Origin: Erigeron canadensis
Lineage: Eukaryota; Streptophyta; Magnoliopsida; Asterales; Asteraceae
NCBI RefSeq assembly: GCF_010389155.1
Contig: NC_057761.1
Location: forward strand, 17,796,501 to 17,860,500
Length of the DNA: 64,000 nt
Reading direction: 5' to 3'
Both the position numbers and the translations under genes were made by a program. The notes beneath the pieces were generated by a model. The model was not told the DNA's origin, did no database searches, and saw only the letters and a program-made list of their open reading frames with translations. Of this stretch, positions 48,527-61,100 are shown in pieces (position 1 is the first letter of the stretch; the number at the start of each line of letters is the position of its first letter).

Positions 48527-50576
48527 CTATTGAGTCTCATCAAGTTCTACAACCCTCCTACTGTTCTCTTGAACTAACTTCTTCTCAAAGAATTCAGCAT
48601 ATCGAGCAACACAAACAGTGTTTTTGGTGGGATCATAGAAGTCGTAACCCGTCGTTTCTTTAGGGTATTCAACAAAGATGCACTTATTAGTTCTGGGTTC
48701 AAGTTTGTCAGGCGTATTGCACTTCACAAGTGCCTCACATCCCCAGACTCTTAAGTAAGACAATTTAGGGACATCACCATGCCATAATTCGTATGGTGTC
48801 TTGTCAACCTTCTTGGTTGGAACCATATTGAGAATGCGTACAACAGACTCTAGAGCATAATCCCAAAACAAAAATGGGAGAGTTGTACGGGTCATCATTG
48901 ATCTCACCATGTCTAACAAGGTTCGATTTCTCCTTTCAGACACTCCATTATGCTGAGGAGTATATGGAGGAGTAAGCTGTTGGACAATTCCACATGCTTT
49001 AAGATAATTCTTAAACTCTTGGCTTAGGTATTTACCACCTCGATCCGAACGAAGAATCTTGATGGTTTTACCGAGTTGATTTTCAACTTCATTTCTAAAG
49101 TCTTTGAATGTTTCAAAGACTTCATGTTTATGTTTAAGCAAGTAAACATAACCATAACGACTGAAATCATCCGTAAAAGTTATGAAGTAGCTAGCTCCTT
49201 TTCTTGACACATGTCTAAATGGGCCACAAACATCGGTATGAATGAGTCCAAGAGGAACTTTAGCCCTTTCTGGCGAATGCTTAAAGGGTTTTCGTGTCAT
49301 CTTTCCGGAAACACATGACTCACATTTATCAAATGATTCATCATTCAATTTTAAGATCCCTTCACGTTGAAGTCTTTCAATGCGGTTTTTGCCAATGTGT
49401 GCAAGACGAAAGTGCCAAAGATAAGTAGAGTCCAAGTCCGTCTTGGCTCTTTTGCCAACATTATACATTGAATTATTTGAAACACAATCACGCATATCAA
49501 TTTCATAAATACCATTAAAAGCAATAGCATCAAAATAATGAACATTTATTTTTAGAAATTGAAATATCAATATCATTAAAAACATTAATGAATCCGTTGT
49601 CTTTCAACAAAGAAACCGAAATAACACCTCTAGTAATAGAAGGTTCATAATGACAATTGTCTAGAACAATAATTAAACCGGAAGGAAGAACTAAATGAAA
49701 TTCTCCAATCGCTTCAACAGCTGCTGGTAGACCATTGCCCACTATCAATTGCAAAGCTCCGGGCTTTAGTTTCCTCCTTTTCCTAAGCCCCTGTAATTCA
49801 TTACAGATATGAGTTCCACAACCAGTGTCATAAACCCACGATTTACGCTTAGTTAAGGAAAATAATTCAATGGTGAAGATACCTGAAGTACTAGCGTCGC
49901 TAGTATTCTTCTTCTTCAAGTTCAACTCGGCAAGATACTTAGGAGAGTTCCTCTTCCAGTGCCCGACTTCATTACAATAATGACAACTCTGGTCTTTGGC
50001 CGTTGTACCCTTTTTCGTTAGAGGCATTTCATTGCCCTTGGCGATTGATAGTTTTCTTTTTTGGACTTTTCCCCCCTTGTTTACAAGAACTTGGGGTGTT
50101 GGAAATTTCTTTGGAAGCTGTTTTCATACTCAATTATCATGGCATGGAGTTCAGTAACGGTATTCCGTCCCATGTAAACGATAATTGCTCACAAATTTCT
50201 CAAAGTCCTTAGAAAGTGACTTGAGAATTATTCCAATCATAAATGGAGGAGCATAAGCATTATTCAGCTTTTCCAATTCCTCAAAATACATTTTCAATTT
50301 TAGTATATGAGGTCCAACCGGTGTTCCTTGCTTGTGTTGTAGGCTAAAAATTGCTTTATGCAAGTCATACAAATATTGCCTTCCAAACGCGGTATCGGTT
50401 GCACTCAACTCATTAGTTGCAGCACCAATTCTAGGAACAACTGATCTCTCCTCATCAAGGAGTTCATAGTTATTTAGAACCATTCTCGATCTATGAATGA
50501 GATCATTTGAGTTTTGTCCAAAAAGAACTTTTCTTTCAAACTTTTGCCGAAAAGCATTGGGAATGGGTTTCGCCAT
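48527..50576 (-). pseudogene. Copia element 1 gag, protease and integrase; no RT or RNase H
   Basis: Gag (50576-50151) starts MAKPIPNAFRQKFERKV. The nucleocapsid zinc knuckle (about 49970-50010) reads CHYCNEVGHWKRNS, so its last Cys is Ser. The protease keeps its active-site motif (WVYDTGCGTHIC, about 49825). Integrase begins with the HHCC region (LWHFRLAHIG, CESCVSGK) and has HTDVCGPF, LRSDRGGKY and PQHNGVSERRNRTLLDMV. The frame stops at 48527; just before the polypurine tract there are only about 400 bp of unrecognised DNA with a C9-10 run (plus strand, about 48473-48482) where RT and RNase H should be. There are frame breaks between gag and protease and near 49530-49585. The element would depend on another copia for reverse transcription. 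Confidence 0.9.
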
Positions 50577-51838
50577 GCAATCGCCATTTCACCACTGTGT
50601 ACCAGTGATTAAAACAACGACCCCATGTGTCCTTAACAAATTGGATGGCAAATGACTTAAGTTTATTGGGTTATTCAATTTGATATGTGATCAAAAACTT
50701 ATGTTTTGAAGATTCATGCATATCTTCTAAACATAATATTTAATAAAATCATTTGTATAGTCTTAACTACACAAGAGAGCTCGGTAGCTCCATTTGAACG
50801 CACAAAGAAGCGCAAGGGCAAAGGTTTGCGATGAACGCAATTAAAATGGGTGAGCCGGTGTATCTCAAGGTTGCAAGACTCCAATTTTATTAAAAAATCT
50901 CTATTTCGATATTGCTTAGTCAAGTTTATATTTTCTCAAAACAATTTTACATCACAATTTATATCACAATAGATATGTAAAATCATAACTTTTATATCAC
51001 AATTTTACATCACAATTTATACTTTCTCAAAACTATAACTTTTAAGCATGCAACGAGTTATGGTAGGCCACCTAAACATGTGACTATGGTTTATTCATGT
51101 CTAATCCGGCTCCCCCTTCAAAGAAGAGGACCACATACATCAAGTCGCCTTGATTGCGTAAGCCTTAAACATATACAAAACAATCAATTATCATATAAGC
51201 ACATAGTTTGCTCACTGGAAATTCCAGTAGCTTCACGACCTGTTTAGACCTGTTTCTGGTCTGATTCAGATTTCGACCAGAACTACAAAGTTTTAGCCCT
51301 ATGTGTTGAGCATCTACAGTTCAAAGCACGACCTCTAACTTATTATGGATTAAAAGATATGAATTTTTTAGTAAACTATCACAAAACAGAAAGTTTATAC
51401 GAAAAATTCATATTGTCACACAATTAATTATACAATTATCTAGCATAATTAACCCTAATGATCAAGATTTCATATCAATATATCTAAGTAAGAATCATGA
51501 ATGATTTGCATGAAAAATGCATGATTTTTACTTCTTTTTAACCATTAAAATTAAAAGTACAACATATAATTACATACAATTTATCACATAAACATGTAAT
51601 TAATCAAAACTTGGATTAGGAACCCTAAAAAAAACCTTTTTTTTTTATTATTTTTCTGGAAATTTCGATCCATATATATATATATATTAAAACTTTTTTC
51701 ATATTTAAATAATGTAATTAAATTACAAAATCAATTTAACAATATAATCGAAATTTTTTAAATCAAGAACCCTAACTCCCCTTCAAGTTTTGATATTTTG
51801 GTAATCAAAAAACATACATAGTAGGCTCGTGATACCAT
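50577..51838 (-). other. 5' untranslated leader of copia element 1, with primer-binding site
   Basis: This leader lies between the 5' LTR (from 51839) and gag. It includes the tRNA-Met-type primer-binding site at 51824-51837. The rest is AT-rich with a short TA run (about 51670) and no coding frame. Confidence 0.7.
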
Positions 51839-52426
51839 TGTTGGGTTATATAACTATTATCAAATCAAATCACAAAGCACACAACGGAAGACAAGATCTA
51901 TGCAGTTTAATTAATTAACAAAGTATAGAACATGTACCTTATATTGGAGAGATTAAAACAAGAACAAGGTTTAAAATAACCTCTTTACGATTGCACACAC
52001 AACGTTGGAACGTACGTATGTTAGTACTTGATCACGAACAAACAACCCTTTGTTAATACCCTTTCACATGAACCAAACAAAACCCGAAACCCTTTGCTTT
52101 TGTGAGGATTGGCCGAAACCAAGAGAGAGGGAGGAGGAGAGAATTTTAGGGTTTTAGAAAACCTTAATAATTGTGTGTGTGATAAACTTAAGAAAAGAGT
52201 TTGTATTTATAGCCTCACATTAACTTGAAAAACAAGTTTAGGGTTTTCTAAAAACCCTCCATGTTGTAGCCGTCCCCCTCTAGGAAGCTTCTAGAGGGTT
52301 TCTTAATTTTTCATTTAATCACAATTGTCTCCTCCGTTAAGTCCGTCAGTTAAGTACCGTTAACTATTAACATTTAATAGACGACCGTTAGTTCTTCGTG
52401 ATCAAATTAATTAATAAATTACATTT

Positions 52427-53075
52427 TGAAGGTCCACGAATGCACAACTTATGTTATAGTTAAATTAGACAAGAAAGTAAATAAGAAGATTAACAACAAG
52501 AACAATAACAAGTTCAATTGTAATAAATCAATGCAAGGATAATCATATGTATCATTGATTAAATGATGAATACATGGTTGATCTTACACACTTGACTTAC
52601 AAGAATACAAAAGAACAAAGGCAATTGCTAAGTCTAGACACACTAAAAACTTGAACGATTACAAGTGACACACACTTTCAAGGTGACAAACACACTTGAT
52701 ACAATGCGGCTGTGTTCCTTTATATAGAGGGAGAATTAGGGCAACACAGCCTTCCTTTGATAGTGATAGATGGTGGTTGTCGATGTTCCATTGGCTCCTT
52801 GTACTTCCAAGCAAGAGCCTTTGTCTTCTTTACCAAAATGGGTATGAAAGAGAAGACCCAAGTTTTGGTCCCAACATGTACCTTTTCCAAGTATGGTATG
52901 TTACAGTTGGAAGAACCACCATGTGACTCTTGTCTTCATATGGTTTGAATACACACCGCCATAACAAACATTTGGTCAGCATGCATCCCGCTGAAGAGAG
53001 TCACTGGACTCGCTGAAGACTTGCTGACTATACATGTCAGCGAGTAAGTCTTATCAGCGAATCCAAGACTCAACA
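52427..53075 (-). repeat. 3' LTR of the SIRE-like copia element
   Basis: On the minus strand it begins TGTTGAGTCTTGGATTCGC immediately after the polypurine tract and ends GTGGACCTTCA. A TATA box (TATATAAAGG on the minus strand, about 52719-52728) marks the probable U3/R region. Confidence 0.85.
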
Positions 53076-53200
53076 ATCTCCCCTTATTCGCTGAAGAGAC
53101 TTGCTGAGTAAGTAAGAAGAATGTAATGAAGGAAAGATGTCTTTTATATCATCATAGAAAATTACAGGCTGAAGCATAAAGCTTTTACAAATTAAGACAT

Positions 53201-56200
53201 CTAAAGATTGGCAACTTCTATCTCCCAAGCATCTTCCTGCTTGGCAATTCTCAGTATAGGATCATCTCTTCTATGAGGCTTGAACAGCTCTTCATCAATC
53301 TTGCTGATGAACCATGTGGCACTTGCTAACTTGGAGAATCTCTTCCTGATGCTGAGGAGAAACCCAGTGGAAGCTTTTTCTACTTCTGCCAATTTGAAGA
53401 AGACTTGATCATTCAGGAAGTTTTGGAAGAATATGCCAGCAGGGGACTCCAGTGTCCTTCCTTCTTCAAACATGCTTCTAGGAGGCAATCGAAGATTCAA
53501 TGTGGCATCACCAGCTAGAGGAGGGAGAGCTGCTGGCACGTCTTGATGCGTTTCTTTCCTTTTTCTTTGTGTTTTCTTGCCAGCAGACGTTGAGATAGCA
53601 GCTGGAGCTCCAAACACTAGCCTTAGTATGGGCAGATCACATTTAAACTTCGTTTCAAACCCTCTTGCCTTCTCAAAGTAGCCTAACATGTTTTTTAATT
53701 GATCATAGCTGGGAGCCTTTTTATCTTTGATGAGCATATACACTTCAGCCCATTCGGATGCACTCAAAGTAGTTACCTTGACACCTTCATGTCTGACTGG
53801 CTTGTCAGCACCTTCTCTTAAGATCTTCAAACTAGTTTTTCGGCCCATGTCAGCACGAAAGGCTTCAGCAGCCACTATTCTTTGAGGCCTCCTCCTGTCA
53901 TTCATGTATTTCAACCATTTTGCCTTTTCAGCCTCGAACTTTGATCTCTTTTCACTCAACTGCTTCTCTACTTCATCATGTTTATGTCTGTAGAAAGCTT
54001 CAGCACCACCAGTTTGTAGAATCATCTTCTGCTCAGCATCCAATTCTTCTTTTTCAAGGAGTGGCAGTTGTCTTATAAACTCCAATTTTTTTTTTCATTT
54101 TCTTGATTCTCTTTTGTTCTGTCCAGCTCCTTGATTGCTTCTTCTTGAGTTCTTCCTTCAGCAGTCAAGGCTAAAATGTCAATCATTTGATGTTGATGAC
54201 CTGCTGAGGATTGGATGGTTAGTGATTTAGTTGAGAATGAGGTGGCAGCAGCTTGAGGTTGCTTGAAGAATCCAGACCGCGTGAGCTGTTCCCTTTGACT
54301 GACAGTCATTGGAGTAATTTCAGCATTTGCCAGATATCGTCTGTGAAAAATTGGCAGCATTTCACGAGATCTGTCTTCAGCCATTTCCTGAGCGAACCCA
54401 GCTTCCCATACAGCCTTCATGCTCTCTAGTTCCAACTGCTCAGCTCCAGAAGTTTCAAGCTGGGGAGATTTGTCAACAATCTGCTACTCCCCTTCAGCAT
54501 TAACATTTTCCTCAGTCTCCCCCTCAGCACCAGCAGGGGGAACTTCAGCATCAATTCTTGTCTCCCCCTCAACATCAGCAGGGGGAGTATTTACCTTGTC
54601 CTCACTGACAGCCACTATTGCCAGTTCATATTGTTTTTCAGTGGCTGCAGCAGAGTTTTCTTCACATGCAACCTTGTCAGCAGAAGCTTCATATATATCA
54701 TTTACTGCTTTGTTAACAGCTTCGCTAACAAGTGCCATCACGGCAGCATCAACTTTCTCCCCCTTGGAGGTAGTATCATTAATAACTACCTCCACAGTTG
54801 CTGTTGGAGCTGCCTGCTACTGAAGAAGTTGGGACAGCATCTTCTTAATGTCCCCAACTTCTTGCTCCAGGTGCATTTGGCGCTTACGATCTTCCTCAGT
54901 GAAAGAGACTTGAGGAGGAAGACTGGCCAATTGAGTCTCCAAGGCATTTATGGCCTTGGTGTTGCATTCAACCTGGGAGATAAGAGGAGAAACCAGGTCA
55001 GCAACCCTTTTCGCTTCAGCAGCAGCAGATTCACTGCTGCTGGATGCTTTCTTTGCTGAGAACCTTACAGCAGTTCCAATTTTGCACAGCGATCGCGAGA
55101 ACCCTCGAATGCCTTGCTGATCCTTTTTGATAACATTTGTATAAGTGCGCAGCTTCTCTTGATCAGCAGCCATAGAGATAGATTTTTCCTTAAGAGTCTC
55201 GATGCTGGCAGTGTTTTCATTCTGCTTGCTGTACCAACTCTCCAAGATCTTCACCAAACTGTCATCTTCATGACTTTTAAGTTGAACAGCGAGTGTGGCA
55301 GCCTTGGTGAGATCATTTAATTGGTGTTCCACCCTGGCCAGCCTGTCAGAAGAGTTAATAGAGTAAGAGATACCCAACTCTTTGGCAGTATGAGAGATGA
55401 CAGGCTTGGCAGCAGAAGAACAGCCAGGAACACCTTGAAAGGAAGAGGGCATGCCAAGGGAGAGCATGGTGTTCACTGGTTGCATGGGTGGAGTTAGAGG
55501 TCTGGCAGAGAAAGTCAGCACCTCAGTTTCTTCATTAATAGCTGCTACATTATCATCAGCAGCAGCTTCTTCAGCTCTTTCATTGATGGTTGTTGTATTT
55601 TCTTCAACAGCAGCAACCTCTTCTACATCAACCTCCATATCACTTGCTTCAAGTTCATCAGCCTGGTTGGAGGAATCCAGCTGGAATTCATCAACAACAA
55701 ACTCACCCAGCTCAAAATCGCTTTCCTCATCATCATCATTACTAACATCTCCCTCAGCATATACATCACCTTCAAGATTTTCACCACCAGCACCTATCCT
55801 TTCTTCAAGAGCAAAATTTAAAGGGGTAGGGGAACCGGGTGCCTCAGCTTTAGTGTGTTGTTCCACCAAAGCATCATCGGCCGTAGACTTTTTTGTCTCT
55901 AGCATCACCTATGATATGGCTGCTGACAACGACTCAGAGGGTTGAGAAGAATAAGAGGGAATAGTTTGTTCGGTAGACTCAACTCTAATGGGCTGGGGTG
56001 GCCCTTGATCTTCACCAACCTTGCCTACAGAAGTTTGAGGTGGCTGCTTTCAGTTACCCTTTTTCTCGTCAGCAGCCTTTTTTGAGACTGCTGATGGGCT
56101 GGCTAGGTCTCTATTGTCCTTGGGCAGTGAGGACTTCTTAACCTTAGTAGTTTTGCCCTTTGGTACTCGTTGCTGCTGTTTTGGGACAGTAGCAGGAGGT

Positions 56201-57208
56201 GAAGTGGAAGAAGATACAATTGTTTTGGCTTTCTTGGGAGCTTTGGAGGCCGCTGGAGGGATTATCAGCATACCAGCTCCAGCAGGGTTAGGTTTATAGA
56301 TTTCAGGATATACAGAATAAAGTACCTGCCTCATAGCTGGAGTGAGCACATCATACATGGAGTCGAATTGCTCAGGGTCGCAAGCAGGAGTTTTATATAC
56401 AAAACTCGCAACCCTTGGAGAGAGAAGATAGTGAGCACCTTTAGGAAGATATTCTCCCTTCAGCTCATGCTTGAAGATCAGTGAGAGAAATTTGGAAAAT
56501 GGTACAGAGCTTGACGTATTCCTTATAGTGACCTTTCCCTTTAGGTCTTCAAAAATGACACTGGCAAAGTCTATATTTCGACCATTAGCCAGTGCATAGA
56601 TCATATGCATTTGAGCAGCAGTGGCTTAATCAAATGAGCCACTATTTCTACCAAGACATTGAATGACATGAGTAAACAGCAACCTCCAGACCCCAGGCAA
56701 GAACTTCTTTTGAGGATTGCTATGAACAGGTGGGGGTGGAACTGTGTTAGATCCGTACCCAATGGACAGCAGCCATTCCTTCCAAACATTTGTTTCTACA
56801 AGTCCAACAAATGGTCGTTCTTCAGTTTGATTGGGAAGACGAAGAACTTGTCTCTAGATCCACTAAGATAGATATAGTATGCGTCCCTTTCATGACGGTA
56901 CCAGTAATGGTGCTATTTGCAACTTTGTAATCGCATGTCCACCAGAACTCCCTTAGGAGGTGGACAACTACTTCTTTAGGATCGCTATAAATAGCCCTTC
57001 TAACTGGGCATCCCATTATGAAGTCGAGCATGGAGAAATAACCTTTGATTTTTGATGGGATCTCTTCAGATCCCAGATAGTTATTGGCCTTGATAACCAA
57101 CTTAGAGGCTTGGAAAGACACTTGATTAGAAGGATTAATTCCTTCATTATCATAGATTTTGGAGTTGAGATATGAGAGATTTTGTTCAGGAGCAGATGAA
57201 GAAGCCAT
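53201..57208 (-). pseudogene. Third ORF of the SIRE-like copia element, coiled-coil protein related to gene D
   Basis: It starts MASSSAPEQNLSYLNSK (57208). The N-terminal domain includes REFWWTCDYKVANSTITGTV, GVWRLLFTHVIQCLGRN and MIYALANGRNIDFASVIFED. The middle (55908-54817) is acidic and then coiled coil with heptad-like Lys/Glu/Leu patterns. The last part (54435-53201) has a basic MNDRRRPQRIV segment and a closing domain. The frame is interrupted by stops near 56820, 56631, 56050, 55910, 54817, 54484 and 54073, so this copy is inactive, but the blocks are long. I see no signal peptide or membrane-spanning segment, so nothing directly supports an envelope role. A TATA-like sequence (about 57352-57360) 150 bp before the ATG could start a separate transcript. 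Confidence 0.8.
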
Positions 57209-58141
57209 TTTAGATGATATGATGATATAAGAATTTGAGATGTATATTTAGAGAAAGTAGGAAAGATTTGAGATAATATGAGAGATTTTTAGAGAATATG
57301 AAAGATTGAGAGGATGAAATGAACGTAAAAGAAAGTGAAGAGGAAGAGATTTGCATATATATGGCATGGATATGGGTCCCATGACTGCAAAAAGTGAGTC
57401 ATCACATGTAATTCTTTCATACGTGGCATAAAAAAATTATATTAAATTGTTAGACACTGTTTATATGTACGTATGAGAGAAGTATGATGTGACTATATGG
57501 ACCACGATTTCAACTGTACTCGAGTTCATATGGCGCGTACAGTGTACAAGTTGCCCATTTGGGAGAAAATCGAGGTAACCGTTTGAGATATATATAATAA
57601 AATATTAACAAAATACGTAGTGGAATACACTCAGATAAATTGAGGTATCCACTGAAGAGTTTATTTTATTAAAAAAGGAATGGTTACCAAGTTTTAATCA
57701 GCACCACAAAGAAAGAAAGAGTGGATGCTGATGAGCATTAAACATTTTTTGGCAAATTGTCAGCCATCAACGGATTTTAGAAGTCTTTACCAGCAGCCGT
57801 TTGTTGCTGGACTAGATAGGGACTTTCAGCACCTTATTGCTTTTATTATGCTTTTTCCCAAAGCATCAGGGATCAACGGATTTTAGAAGTCTTTACCAGC
57901 AGCCGTTTGCTGCTGGACTAGATAGGGGACTTTCAGCACCCTGTTACTTTTATTATGCTTTTTCCCAAAGCATCAGGGATCAACGGATTTTAGAAGTCTT
58001 TACCAGCAGCCGTTTGCTGCTGGACTAGATGAAGACTTTAGGGCTTTTCATTTCCTTGTTTTGTAGCAAGTAAGACACACTTGAACTTGCTGAGGATCTT
58101 GATATAATTCAAGAGATTTTAACTTACAAAAGATATGTAAG
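57209..58141 (-). repeat. Spacer between pol and third ORF, with a 106-bp tandem repeat (57766-58033)
   Basis: The unit, containing ATCAACGGATTTTAGAAGTC and then a CAGCAGCCGTTTGCTGCTG palindrome, starts at 57766, 57872 and 57979; two units are complete and the third is partial. The CAGCAGC/GCTGCTG arms could form a hairpin. The remainder of the spacer is AT-rich and holds the TATA-like sequence for the third ORF. Confidence 0.85.
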
Positions 58142-61100
58142 TTAAGTAGCAGACTCACCATTTAGCATTCCCAACCTGCTGACGAGATCCTTGAACCTGT
58201 TTTCATCTAAAGGTTTAGTGAAGATGTCAGCAAGTTGGTCATCAGTGGGGATGAAGTAAATTTCAATATCCCCCTTCATGACATGATCACGAATGAAGTG
58301 ATACCTAATGTCAATATGCTTAGTTTTGGAATGCTGAACAGGGTTATGTGTGATGGCAATAACACTAGTGTTGTCACACATAATTTGGGATTTTAGAAAA
58401 ATCTAGGTCATAGTCAGCAAGTTGGTTTTTCATCCAAAGGACTTGTGCACAACAACTTGCTGCTGACACATACTCTGCTTCAACAGTGGAGATGGAGCCT
58501 GTATGCTATTTCTTACTAGACCAACTAGTCAGCCTTCCCCCCAACAGTTGACATCCACCACTGGTACTTTTCCTATCTAACATGCAACCAGCATAGTCAG
58601 AATCAGAGTATGCAACTAAGTCACAGTTAGAATCTTTGGGATACCAAAGACCTAGAGAGGAAGTCCCTTTGAGATATTTGAAGATACGCTTGACAGCGAG
58701 AAGGTGAGACTCCCTGGGAGATTCTTAATATCTCGCACAAAGGCAAGTAGCAAACATAATGTCTGGACGACTTGCTGTGAGATACATCAGCGAGCCAATC
58801 ATCCCACAATAGAAAGTGGGGTTCACATGCTTACCATCAAGGTCAGCATGCAGATTGTTTGGAGGGGACATGGGAGTAGGCTTTGTAGTGATATTAGACA
58901 TATCAAATTTAGCTAGCATGTCTCGTATATATTTTTCTTGGTTTATAAAAATGCCATCAGGAAGTTGGCGAATTTGTAGACCAAGGAAGAAGGTCAGCTC
59001 ACCCATCATACTCATTTCAAAGTGAGAGGACATTAGTGAGCTAAACTTATTGCAAAGCTTCTTGCTGGAAGATCCAAATATGATGTCATCAACATATATT
59101 TGTACACATAGGACATGAGCACCCTTTCTATAAATAAAGAGGGTGCTGTCTATAGATCCTCGCTAAAACTCATGAGAAAGAAGAAATTCAGAAAGAGTGT
59201 CATACCAAGCTCTGGGAGCTTGTTTAAGACCATATAATGCTTTATAAAGACGATAGACATGGATTGGCTTGGTTAGATCTTCAAAACCAGGTGGCTGCTC
59301 CACATAAACTTCTTCTTCGAGTTTTCCATTCAGGAAAGCACTCTTGACATCCATTTGATATACAGTGAAGTTTCGATAAGCAGCATGTGCCAAGAATAAG
59401 CGTATTGCTTCAAGTCTGGCCACTGGAGCAAAGGTTTTGTCATAGTTGACACCTTCTTCTTGAAGGTAACCTTGAGCGACTAACCTAGCCTTGTTGCGTA
59501 TAACAACACCATCTTCGTCCATTTTATTCCTATAAACCCATTTAGTTCCAATGGGCTCTTTGCCAGGAGGAAGAGGAACTAAGAACCAGACATGCTGTCT
59601 TTGGAATTGTGTTAGTTCTTCTTGCATGGCAGCAACCCACGATGGGTCAACCATAGCCTCACCAATATTCTTAGGAGTGATCATTGACTAGAAATTAACA
59701 TATAAACATGTGTTTCTAGTCGTTGATCTAGTCACAATGCCGTGCTGAGGATCACCAATAATTTGGTGAGCAGGATGACTTGAAGTCCATTTAAGTGATG
59801 GGACACTTGATGAGCCTAGGGTAGTAGCGGAAGACATTTGTGAGGGATCAGTAAGAGAAGGATAAGAGGAGAGATCAATGGTTATTGATGGTTCAACAAG
59901 AGTTTGATCAGTGGAGCCATTTAACTGATTTGAGTTATCAATAATGATGGGGTCATCAGCAGACTCCATGTCTTCAGCGTTAGCTGAAGCATCATGAAAC
60001 TCATCATCAGCAGAGTCATCAACTTGCACATCATCAGCCAGTGATCTAGGTTTGGCTGATGCAGCATGGATTGACCTTAAGATAGGCTCAACTGGCTCAA
60101 TCGTATAGATATGAGCAGCAACTTGCTCCAGCTCAGGATCTGCTGAACTGTCCTCAGTGAGTTGTTGATCAAGAGGATATGAACAAGAAGCATCAACAAA
60201 TGAGTCAGCATCCTCTATAGGAGGATTAGTGAACTCATTGAAGATCTCTTCAGTTGAAGATGGCTGGATATCTTTAAAAGCAGATGAGCTTTCATCAAAA
60301 GTGACATGAATGGATTCATCCACTTTTTGAAGTCGAGTATTAAATACTCTAAAAGCTTTGCGGCAGAATATCCAACAAAGTAACCATCATCAGCTTTAGG
60401 ATCAAATTTGCCTAGATGATCCTTATTATTAAGAATAAAGACAGGACAACCAAATACATGGAATAATTTGATTTGAGGTTTCTTTCCTCTTAATACTTCA
60501 TATGCTGTCTTGTCATGTCTTTTAACAATGAGACAACGATTTTGAGTGTGACAAGCAGTGTTGACTGCTTCAGCCCAAAACCTACTGGGAAGAGAGGACT
60601 CACTGAGCATTGTACGTGCTACCTCAATAAGAGTTCTATTTCTCCTTTCGGCAACACCATTTTGCTCAGGAGTTCTAGTAGAAGAGAAGTTTTGTGAGAT
60701 CCCTTGATCAGCACAAAAAGATTCAAGAGTGTGATTTCTAAACTCAGTGCCATGATCACTTCTGAGTTCTTTAACCCTTATGCTGTTGAGATTTTCCATT
60801 TTCTTAATGAATTTGATGAGTTCATCAGCAGCATCACTCTTAGAATTAAGAAAAATTGTCCAAGTGTATTGTGAATATTCATTCACAATTACTAAAGTGT
60901 ATCTACTACCCTTTAGACTTTGGACATTCACTGGACCAAAAAGGTCCATGTGAAGAAGATGAAAGCAACCTTTAACAGAATTTGCTTGTTTTATTTTGAA
61001 AGTAGCTCTATGGCATTTGCCTTTTTCACAAGCACCACAGAGTCTATCTTTTTCAAAAGAAAGAGGAGGAATGCCACGAACAAGGTTCTTTTTGGCCAGT

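Larger units (their letters stand above)
41689..52426 (-). mobile_element. Copia element 1 (Ty1/copia), RT and RNase H deleted, invaded twice
   Basis: Its 3' LTR lies at 41689-48115 on the plus axis, interrupted by the gypsy element 42331-48060 (net about 690 bp). Its 5' LTR is 51839-52426, truncated where the SIRE-like element starts. Next to the 5' LTR is a primer-binding-site-like sequence (minus strand TGGTATCACGAGCC, 51824-51837), typical of copia elements primed by initiator tRNA-Met. A polypurine tract (TCAAGTGGGAGCTAT on the minus strand, about 48116-48130) precedes the 3' LTR. The left target-duplication candidate is AGAAG (41684-41688); its partner is outside the window. The LTRs are easily aligned. 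The 3' LTR has its TATA-bearing block duplicated. Confidence 0.88.

Noticed and set aside
54419..55945. Ser-rich plus-strand frames opposite the copia third ORF
   Set aside because: They are antisense shadows of acidic coding (GAA/GAT codons read backwards).
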